A stretch of DNA of 60,583 bases, taken from positions 1-60,583 of the forward strand of contig CBFHOK010000007.1 of assembly GCA_965657575.1 (NCBI GenBank). Direction: 5' to 3'. The DNA comes from CAJXVY01 sp965657575. GTDB taxonomy: Bacteria > Actinomycetota > Actinomycetes > Actinomycetales > Microbacteriaceae. Shown in pieces: positions 31,832 through 38,472 of this stretch; positions within the stretch are counted from its first letter, which is position 1; the number at the start of each line of letters is the position of its first letter. The position numbers and the translations under genes are program-made. The notes under the pieces were generated by a model. It had not been told where the DNA came from, ran no database searches, and saw only the letters and a list, made by a program, of their open reading frames with translations.

Positions 31832-32127
31832 AGCGCTTTTAGTTGCTGCTCATCTTGCTGTGTTCGCTGGCTTCTCAAGTAGCGAATGCCAATGAAGGTA
31901 ATCGGTGGCGTCAAAAGCATTACCAGCAGCCAAATTGCAGCTCCTGAGTGCGAGAGTCCGACCCAGGTTAGAACCAGCCAGAGAACTGAGCCAACCGTAA
32001 CCGCGATTGCTCCCGGCACTAGCGCGCCGTGCTTATCGCTTTTGCCAATCACGTATGGAGTTATGAGTCCAAGCAGGATTCCGTAAATAACCACTACTGG
32101 CAGGCTTATTAGGTGAGAGATGTCCAT
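31828..32127 (-). CDS. Small membrane protein, unknown function
   Basis: A 99-residue protein with three membrane helices (about 8-27, 37-57 and 63-84) and a charged glutamine-rich C-terminal tail (RSQRTQQDEQQLKAL) expected in the cytosol. The family was not recognised. The ATG shares a base with the DUF3107 stop (TAATG), so the genes are translationally coupled. It is the last gene of a three-gene minus-strand operon. Confidence 0.72.
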   Translation of the reverse strand: MDISHLISLPVVVIYGILLGLITPYVIGKSDKHGALVPGAIAVTVGSVLWLVLTWVGLSHSGAAIWLLVMLLTPPITFIGIRYLRSQRTQQDEQQLKAL

Positions 32128-32351
32128 TAGCTCACAAACCCTACTTTTCTTGGCTGCTCTGCAGCGATTTCGATGTATGCGAGTGCAGAAGCCGGAACAA
32201 TCACTGTCCCACCTTTTTCATCAGTCAATGTCAGCGTCGAGGCTGAATCAGCTAGAGCCTTTTCAATTTTCTGATTGATTGTCTCAACGGTTTCCTCTGA
32301 TTCAATGATCAGTTCTCTACCGCTGTTCTGAATGCCAATTTTGATCTGCAC
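32127..32351 (-). CDS. DUF3107 protein
   Basis: A 74-residue protein starting QIKIGIQNSGRELIIES, with DEKGGTVIVPASALAYIEI near the end, the full pattern of DUF3107 (mycobacterial Rv3208A-like). Small mixed alpha/beta protein of unknown function. The GTG start has a strong AAGGAGAG ribosome site. It lies 25 bases after the phosphotransferase-like gene. Confidence 0.9.
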   Translation of the reverse strand: MQIKIGIQNSGRELIIESEETVETINQKIEKALADSASTLTLTDEKGGTVIVPASALAYIEIAAEQPRKVGFVS

Positions 32352-32376
32352 GTCTCTCCTTGCTATTGCTCAAAGC

Positions 32377-33330
32377 TTAGCTGTCGTCTCGCTGTTGGTT
32401 CAAACCAATGAAACTTATTGCCTCCAATGATGGAAGATCTGATCGCTGAGCATCCTCAGCCAGGTTTTCCAAGTCAGCGGCTGCTGCCTCTGCAGCTCTT
32501 GTGTCGTCGATTTCGATGCAGTGCATCAACCAGCGAGCAATCTCGACCTCCGAGTAAAAAATCGCTCGCTTCAGAAGATTCTCATCAGCCTCGCGGATTT
32601 CCAGGTACTGAGCGAAAGAGGCATTCAGAATAGCTTCTGTGCAACCACCAGCAATCCATGCAAAATCCTCGGCTGGATCAGACACTCGCATTGAACCAAA
32701 GCCTCGAAGCACCAGCCTGTCTCCATTGGTGCCAGTGGTGTCAGAGTTGATGGAACCGTGAATCACAGTTGGGCGGTATCGCCAAAGCCCTATATCTTCA
32801 AGGGCTTTTTCCCATCTGGACAGCAACACCCCCGGCACTTTGCCAGTATCAGCAAGTCTGTCTATTTCTTCTACCAGCTCAGTATTTAGCTCTGTTGGTG
32901 AATAACTATGGATGCTCAGTGTTTGGGCATCTGCGGCAGACAGCGAGTGAATTCGAGCTAGCTCGGCAGCCAGCAGTTCAATCGTCTCGCTGTTTTTTGA
33001 GCCAAGTTTGATGTCTTTGGATCCGTCAAAGCTGAGAACCACCACCGAATTTCCCTCGGAATCTATTGTTCTGCCAACCAACTCTGGAACCGAAAGCGTT
33101 GATGAGGCTAAAGGTCTAATCAGCTCAAGAGCGTTCAGTTCGGTGTTTAGCTCCTGTTCAAACTGTTTTGCCTTCGGAACTAATACTTGGAACTTATAAC
33201 CCATTTCTGATTCCAAAACCGCTGAGTCAAATCCAGGGGTTTGGTCGGAGCTGAGGCGAGTGGAGATAAAGTTTTTTCCGCTGGCGGCTTCCGCTGCCAG
33301 CGCCGCTAGAATCAAATGAGATTTGGCCAT
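32377..33330 (-). CDS. Phosphotransferase (APH)-like protein with lost catalytic residues
   Basis: A 317-residue protein whose layout is that of aminoglycoside/macrolide phosphotransferase-like kinases: an N lobe with a beta strand YKFQVLVPKA, and a C lobe ending SDPAEDFAWIAGG. In active members the catalytic loop is HGD and a metal-binding Asp follows a short strand (usually LDW). Here the loop reads VIHGSINSD (His191, Gly192, Ser193) and the later site reads RGFGSM, so both acidic residues appear lost. It is probably a pseudokinase or lacks phosphotransfer activity. The ATG at 33330 has TAGTGT 6 bases upstream (leaderless type); a TTG at 33336 is the alternative. Confidence 0.7.
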   Translation of the reverse strand: MAKSHLILAALAAEAASGKNFISTRLSSDQTPGFDSAVLESEMGYKFQVLVPKAKQFEQELNTELNALELIRPLASSTLSVPELVGRTIDSEGNSVVVLSFDGSKDIKLGSKNSETIELLAAELARIHSLSAADAQTLSIHSYSPTELNTELVEEIDRLADTGKVPGVLLSRWEKALEDIGLWRYRPTVIHGSINSDTTGTNGDRLVLRGFGSMRVSDPAEDFAWIAGGCTEAILNASFAQYLEIREADENLLKRAIFYSEVEIARWLMHCIEIDDTRAAEAAAADLENLAEDAQRSDLPSLEAISFIGLNQQRDDS

Positions 33331-33336
33331 AGCCAA

Positions 33337-33342
33337 ACACTA
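33337..33342 (-). promoter_or_regulatory. -10 box of the phosphotransferase-like gene
   Basis: TAGTGT on the minus strand ends 6 bases before the ATG at 33330, within the 56-base gap to the divergent helicase gene. Leaderless geometry; no clear -35. Confidence 0.4.
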
Positions 33343-33386
33343 TTTTGGCAATCTTTGCCAGCATTGATGCCACGCAGGGAATCGTT

Positions 33387-35012
33387 ATGGAATCAGCAGA
33401 GAGTTTGCTTGAGGGCTTGGACGAGCAACAGCGTCTGGCAGCAACAGCACTTTTAGGTCCAGTTCGAATAATTGCCTCAGCTGGGAGTGGAAAAACAAAA
33501 ACTATTAGCCACCGAATTGCCTACGGGGTGGCAACTGGTGTCTATGCACCAGACAAGGTGCTGGCTCTCAGTTACACAGCTCGATCGGCGGCTGAGTTGC
33601 GAGCAAGGATAAATGCTCTCGGAATTCCTGCAGTTCAAGTGAGAACCATTCACGCTGCAGCACTTGCTCAGCTGAGATATTTTTGGCCGCAGCTAACCGG
33701 GGTCAATGCTCCAAGAGTTATCGGAAGTAAAAAAGAGCTTTTGCTGGAATCTCTCAAAAGCCTAAAAATCGAATCCAGTCAAAGTATCTTGCGCGAGTTG
33801 GCCTCTGAAATTGAATGGTGGAAGTACTCACTGCTCAGTCCCGAGGAGTACGCGGAGAGCAATCGTCAACTGGAGTCAATAAATCACTCTGTGGCAACAG
33901 AGGTGGTTATGGAATACGAGAAGTTGAAGTCCGCCCAAAAGCTCATTGATTGGGAAGACGTTCTGCTATTGACGCTGGGCATGGTTCAATCAGAGCCAAG
34001 GGTGTCTGAACACGTCAGATCCCAGTATCGCTTTTTCACCATCGACGAATTTCAGGACGTTTCTCCTCTCCAGTTCGCTTTATTGGAACAATGGTTGGGG
34101 GATCGGTCAGATTTATGCGTCGTCGGAGACCCGAGGCAGACAATTTATTCATTTGCTGGGGCATCCCAGGGTTACCTGACGGGATTCGAATCGAGGTTTG
34201 AAAGCACGGTCTCGGTTGAACTGAGCAACAATTACCGTTCTGGTGTTGAGGTTGTGAAACTTGCCAATCGGGTTATGAGTGATTTTTCACCAATGTCAGC
34301 CATTTCAGGTATTGGATCGGTTAGCTTCAAAGAATTCCCAAACGAGGCTAAAGAGGCTAGCTCTATAGCCACGATGATAGCTGAGGACATAGAAAACGGG
34401 ATTGCGGAGAGTGAAATTGCGGTTTTGTTCAGGGTCAACAGTCAAGCAGAGCCAATAAGTCAACAACTCAGCGAGCTACACATCCGCCATCAACTAAAAA
34501 CCCAGGAAAAGTTTTTTCAACAACCTGTCATCTCGCAGGCGGTACAGCTGATCAGGGCCTCGCGATTTATAGAGCAAAAGCCAGCCTCAGAAGTGGTAGC
34601 TGACGTTTTGAGAAGTCTGGGCTGGACTCTTTCACCCTCCGGTGAGCTCTCCAATTGGGAATCACTGCAAGCTCTGTATGAGGCCTTGACTGAACAGGAG
34701 CTGACGATTTCCGAAACCATCGAGCTGATTGATTCTTTGCAACTTCAGCAATTTGAACCGGTTAGGCAACTGGTGACTCTTTCAACAATCCACGCGGCTA
34801 AGGGTCTTGAGTGGAAAAAGGTTTATTTCATTGGTGTCAGCGAAGGTCTGGTTCCTTTCAAAATGGCGACCACTGAAGAGCAGATCAACGAAGAGCGAAG
34901 GTTGTGCTACGTTGCCACAACCAGAGCTAAGCAGCAGTTAATCATTTCGCATTCAAAACATTCAGGTGAGCTGTCGAGATTTCTCCGGATGCCTGCTGAC
35001 AGCCGCAACTAA
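33387..35012 (+). CDS. UvrD/Rep-type superfamily 1 DNA helicase (UvrD2-like, short)
   Basis: A 541-residue SF1A helicase with LDEQQRLAATAL (Q motif), Walker A ASAGSGKTKT, SYTARSAAELR, Walker B DEFQDVSPLQ, VVGDPRQTIYSFAGA, STIHAAKGLEWKKV and CYVATTRAKQQL. The order of genes around it suggests UvrD2, but mycobacterial UvrD2 is about 700 residues and has a C-terminal HRDC and zinc-type tail, which are missing here. The ATG at 33387 with AGGGAA upstream was preferred to a TTG at 33345. Its last 71 bases overlap the convergent ThiF-like gene, the longest overlap in the window. Confidence 0.88.
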   Translation: MESAESLLEGLDEQQRLAATALLGPVRIIASAGSGKTKTISHRIAYGVATGVYAPDKVLALSYTARSAAELRARINALGIPAVQVRTIHAAALAQLRYFWPQLTGVNAPRVIGSKKELLLESLKSLKIESSQSILRELASEIEWWKYSLLSPEEYAESNRQLESINHSVATEVVMEYEKLKSAQKLIDWEDVLLLTLGMVQSEPRVSEHVRSQYRFFTIDEFQDVSPLQFALLEQWLGDRSDLCVVGDPRQTIYSFAGASQGYLTGFESRFESTVSVELSNNYRSGVEVVKLANRVMSDFSPMSAISGIGSVSFKEFPNEAKEASSIATMIAEDIENGIAESEIAVLFRVNSQAEPISQQLSELHIRHQLKTQEKFFQQPVISQAVQLIRASRFIEQKPASEVVADVLRSLGWTLSPSGELSNWESLQALYEALTEQELTISETIELIDSLQLQQFEPVRQLVTLSTIHAAKGLEWKKVYFIGVSEGLVPFKMATTEEQINEERRLCYVATTRAKQQLIISHSKHSGELSRFLRMPADSRN

Positions 35013-35943
35013 GGTTGACTGATTCTCGAAAAACGTCTATCTGCCCATCTGACCAAAAATGTACGTCATCTGAAACTTGGGCGCTGTCCACGAAGCTCAA
35101 TATCCTTTGCGAGGCGAGTGAGGCAGCAAACAAAACTGAGATCGAATCTTGCATCCCTCCAACTCCCGCTATTTGCCCACAGACCATTCTCTGAGTTTCA
35201 TCTTTCTCCCACTTATTGAGCTCCCTGCAACCCAAGCAAGCCGAGCGTTCATCAATCATGGAGGTGATCAGCGCCCGTTTATCGGAAAAGCAAACCCCCA
35301 GATGCGGCGTTGAAAGCGAAAGCCATCTTTGATAATCAGTTGGCTGAAAAGCTCCACTGGCACTAACAGCCGCGACATCAACCATCGAGTAGTCCTCCCA
35401 ACTCATTCGGTTATCAAGCTTTATCTCGCATGGTGCGTTGGCAGTTTCCGACCTGATTGCCCCAAGTTTGGATTTATTCAAATGGGCTATCGAATAGCCC
35501 AGCCTTCCGCAATCGGACTCGCCAATAAGTTGACTGTCCCCAACAATTATTTTTCCTATCCCAGCGTGAGCGAGGGAGTGAACTAATAATCTTCCAAAGC
35601 GGTCAAGCTGCTGAATATAGACAACCGATTTCTGTCTTTGTTCATAATGAAATCTCTGAGGACTGGGGAGGCTGTGCAGTTCTGCTCTAGCAATCCTTGG
35701 CGAAAAGTCTTCGATAATCTCCGAGAGCTTTTCAACGATTTCCCAAGCCCTTTCAGCAGCCAACCCGGCAAGTTCGGCAGCAAGCTCGAGCTGACCCTCG
35801 GCAATGCCGAGTTCCATCATGGCTAGAAAGGTTTCTTCGGCAGCTGAGTTGATTGTGAACTTTATAGGTTTATCGATCCCATACTGTCGCTCGGTCTGCG
35901 ATGACCAGACTTTGATTACTGAATCTCTTATTCGTATTGCCAC
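34942..35943 (-). CDS. ThiF/E1-like protein, degenerate, with winged-helix-like N-terminus
   Basis: A 333-residue protein. Residues about 105-310 resemble a ThiF/E1 fold: a strand, LDRFGRLLVHSLAHAGIGKIIVGD, then GESDCGRLGYSIAHLNKSKLGA, parallel to the dinucleotide strand, helix and D..R segment of E1 enzymes. The glycine-rich ATP loop is degraded (QQLDRFG). Cysteines at 236/239 (CLGC) and 313/315 (CGC) could bind zinc as in E1 proteins. The N-terminal about 95 residues are helical and may be a leader-peptide-like or winged-helix domain. Similar orphan proteins occur next to uvrD2 and Zincin_2 genes in actinobacteria. Function unknown. GTG start, no clear ribosome site. Confidence 0.6.
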   Translation of the reverse strand: MAIRIRDSVIKVWSSQTERQYGIDKPIKFTINSAAEETFLAMMELGIAEGQLELAAELAGLAAERAWEIVEKLSEIIEDFSPRIARAELHSLPSPQRFHYEQRQKSVVYIQQLDRFGRLLVHSLAHAGIGKIIVGDSQLIGESDCGRLGYSIAHLNKSKLGAIRSETANAPCEIKLDNRMSWEDYSMVDVAAVSASGAFQPTDYQRWLSLSTPHLGVCFSDKRALITSMIDERSACLGCRELNKWEKDETQRMVCGQIAGVGGMQDSISVLFAASLASQRILSFVDSAQVSDDVHFWSDGQIDVFRESVNLSCGCQQASGEISTAHLNVLNAK

Positions 35944-35992
35944 TCAAGAAGTTTTACAGGGGGATGGGTTTCAAGGTTCCTGTTATCCACAG

Positions 35993-37279
35993 CTATTCGC
36001 CCAATAGACCTCTAAGCTCGGCATCCAAATCATCTTTGCCATTTGACAGTCTCTGAATCAACTTCTCTGGATTAGCTATATCTTCCTCGGTGGGCAGTTG
36101 GTCTGGGTGGAGCCAGAGCTCATCTCTTTGCGATGCGGAGAGCTTTAGCTCCAACTGCTTAAACAATTCAGATGACTCTCTAAGCATCTTCGGTTGCAGT
36201 TCAAGTCCAATCAGCGTTCCAAATAGCTTTTGACTCGGGTTATCACTAACCCTGCGCCTTCTGATTGCTTCCGCCAGGTTGTTCCGGGATGGCAGGCGCT
36301 GGGTTGCCTTTTCGGTGACAGTGTCAACCCAACCTTCGATAAGAGCTAGGTTTACCCGGATTCGGTCCAGAGCCACTCTTTGAGATTCGGTCGGTTCATT
36401 GATAAACGCCCCAGAGCTAATTGCATTCTGAATCTCGGTTGGGTTTGTTATGTCTATGTTTTCCGCCAAGCGGTTGATCTTTTCGGTATCAATGCTAATT
36501 TCTTTTGAATACTCCAAAATCTGGTTGACAACCCGGTCTTTAAGCCATCCGCTCTGAGTGAAAAGCCTTTGCAGTGCAAGCTCCCTTACGGCCAGATAAA
36601 TCAACACCTCTTGGGAATCAAGCCCCAGCCCCTCTGCAAACTCCTCGATGTTTTTCACGCAAAGACTTGGCCTGTCCGAGATTGGAATTCCAATTTCTCC
36701 ACCACTTAGGGATTGATTTGCCAGCTGGCCGAGAGACTGTCCAAACTGCATTGCAAATAACGACCCACCCGCGCTTTTGAGAATGTTTGATGCGGGTCCG
36801 GCAAGCTGCGATAGCTCCTCTGGCAGATTCTCCTGCAGGTTGTCCGCAAGAGCCTCAGCAAGTTTGGTGGCAACCGGTTCTGCAATTTCCTTGAAAAGAC
36901 CGAGGGATTCAATCACCCAGCCCTGTCTTGTGAGCATCAGCGGGTTGTATTCATACTGACCGATGGCGGTCACTTCATCCAGCCACAGGGAGGCGGTGTT
37001 GAAGGCCTGCTTGAAAGATTGCTCTAGCTGCTCTGATAGTTCTACTTTTTGAGAACTGATTTCCTTTCGAGCCTGCGTTTCAACCAGTTTCCAGTTGATT
37101 CCTCCACCCTGGCCACTGACAGCTTTCTGTAATTGGTCCATAATCATGCCCAAGTTTGCAGGATCTATTGGCAGACCCGCCTGGTTAGCCAAGTCCTCGG
37201 GGTTGAAATTCTCAGATGATGAGAAAAACTTTTTTAGAAATTCTTGAAACTCATCTCGGTCCTTATTTTCGTCAGTCAT
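35993..37279 (-). CDS. Zincin_2/DUF2342-family protein lacking a metal-binding motif
   Basis: A 428-residue protein of the actinobacterial family annotated as zinc-dependent metalloprotease: an N-terminal acidic part, GQYEYNPLMLTRQGWVIE, then SLFAMQFGQSLGQLANQSLSGGEIGIP and the helix that should hold the active site. At that site (residues 231-240) it reads VRELALQRLF; there is no HExxH anywhere in the protein, and the His I recall in close homologues is Leu here. The enzyme is therefore probably inactive as a protease. RBS GGGAGG. It forms a minus-strand pair with the ThiF-like gene (49-base gap) and is divergent from the PDZ/Lon protease gene. Confidence 0.78.
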   Translation of the reverse strand: MTDENKDRDEFQEFLKKFFSSSENFNPEDLANQAGLPIDPANLGMIMDQLQKAVSGQGGGINWKLVETQARKEISSQKVELSEQLEQSFKQAFNTASLWLDEVTAIGQYEYNPLMLTRQGWVIESLGLFKEIAEPVATKLAEALADNLQENLPEELSQLAGPASNILKSAGGSLFAMQFGQSLGQLANQSLSGGEIGIPISDRPSLCVKNIEEFAEGLGLDSQEVLIYLAVRELALQRLFTQSGWLKDRVVNQILEYSKEISIDTEKINRLAENIDITNPTEIQNAISSGAFINEPTESQRVALDRIRVNLALIEGWVDTVTEKATQRLPSRNNLAEAIRRRRVSDNPSQKLFGTLIGLELQPKMLRESSELFKQLELKLSASQRDELWLHPDQLPTEEDIANPEKLIQRLSNGKDDLDAELRGLLGE

Positions 37280-37390
37280 TAGACCTCCCTGATAAGAGGC
37301 TAATTGCCAAAGTTGGAAATTTGAAATCTAGATTGCGCTTGTTCGCCATCGGCGTGGAGCCGTACCAGACAAGGTGTCGGTGAACGGGCT

Positions 37391-37396
37391 TAGCAT
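37391..37396 (+). promoter_or_regulatory. -10 box of the PDZ/Lon-like protease gene
   Basis: TAGCAT ends 7 bases before the ATG at 37404, leaderless geometry. The 124-base divergent gap to its left also holds GC-rich short inverted repeats (CGGC/GCCG around 37350-37362) of unknown meaning. Confidence 0.4.
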
Positions 37397-37403
37397 TTAG
37401 GTC

Positions 37404-38462
37404 ATGACGTATTTTGAAACCTCACCAAAGAGAAGAAAACCCACTGGTTGGATTTTTCTCGCAATATTCATCATCACCGCAGGTGTTGGGGTGATGCTGC
37501 CAAGTGGTTATGTCATAGAGAGGCCGGGAGTTAGTTTCAATGTCAATGGTGAGGTTGATGGAACTAAGGTCATTTCAATTTCTGAGGTGGAGACCTTTGA
37601 ATCTGACACCGAGCTAGACGTGTTGACCGTAAGCGTCTTGGGAAATCAGGACACCACCCCTGGCTGGCTCGAGATATTCCTTGCATGGATTGATCCGCAG
37701 CAACTGGTTTTGCCCGTTGATGAAGTTTTCCCACCAAATAAATCCACCGATGAGGTTAGGGCTGAGAGCGTGGCGATGATGGAGACCAGTCAGCAAGAGG
37801 CTGTGGCTGTCGCTCTGAACCAGCTTGGCTACGAATTGGCCCCAGAGGTTTATGTCTCGATGGTCACCGAAGGCGGCGCCGCAAGTGGCTTGATTGCCGC
37901 AGGGGATTTCATCGAAAGCGTTGATGGAGCGCAAATCACAACAATTGATCAACTTCAGCAAAAGATACAGGACTCGAATGGTGCAGGAGTGGATGTGGTC
38001 GTGAGCCGAGAAGGCGAAGAGCTTTCGTTCGAACTAACTCCTCAAGAAACTGACGGAAGATTCCTTATCGGCGTCATGGTTGGGTACACCTACGACTTTC
38101 CATTCGAGATTGAATTGCAGCTTGGAAATGTAGGAGGCCCAAGCGGAGGCATGATTTTTGCTCTGGGCGTATATGACGCATTGACTGAAGGTTCAATTAT
38201 GGGTAAATCCCATATTGCCGGCACCGGAACGATCTCAACAGGTGGAATTGTCGGGCCAATTGGCGGAATTGATCTGAAAATGTTGGCGGCAAAACGAGAC
38301 GGAGCTGATCTGTTTTTGGCACCAGAGGCAAACTGCCTCGAAATAATTTCCAGCCAACCTGAAGATTTACTGGTGGTTCCCGTGGCAGACTTTACAGAGG
38401 CCCTTGAGGTCATTGAAATGTATGAAGACGGAAACACCGAGTTTCCGAGTTGTGAAAACTAG
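37404..38462 (+). CDS. PDZ domain/Lon-type (S16) membrane protease, YlbL-like
   Basis: A 352-residue protein with one N-terminal membrane helix (GWIFLAIFIITAGVGVMLP, about 15-33), a PDZ domain (about 150-215, GLIAAGDFIESVDGAQI) and a C-terminal Lon-like protease domain outside the membrane. The catalytic dyad is Ser247 in GGPSGGM and Lys292 in GGIDLKMLAAK. This matches YlbL/Rv3194c proteins, which degrade or quality-check cell-envelope proteins. It is followed after 10 bases by the UPF0182 gene, a pairing kept in many actinobacteria. Confidence 0.9.
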   Translation: MTYFETSPKRRKPTGWIFLAIFIITAGVGVMLPSGYVIERPGVSFNVNGEVDGTKVISISEVETFESDTELDVLTVSVLGNQDTTPGWLEIFLAWIDPQQLVLPVDEVFPPNKSTDEVRAESVAMMETSQQEAVAVALNQLGYELAPEVYVSMVTEGGAASGLIAAGDFIESVDGAQITTIDQLQQKIQDSNGAGVDVVVSREGEELSFELTPQETDGRFLIGVMVGYTYDFPFEIELQLGNVGGPSGGMIFALGVYDALTEGSIMGKSHIAGTGTISTGGIVGPIGGIDLKMLAAKRDGADLFLAPEANCLEIISSQPEDLLVVPVADFTEALEVIEMYEDGNTEFPSCEN

Positions 38463-38472
38463 GAGTTGACAC

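Noticed and set aside
37280..37403. Structured RNA in the 124-base gap before the PDZ/Lon gene
   Set aside because: Short GC-rich inverted repeats are present, but a leaderless-type -10 box lies right before the ATG and no known RNA family is recognised.
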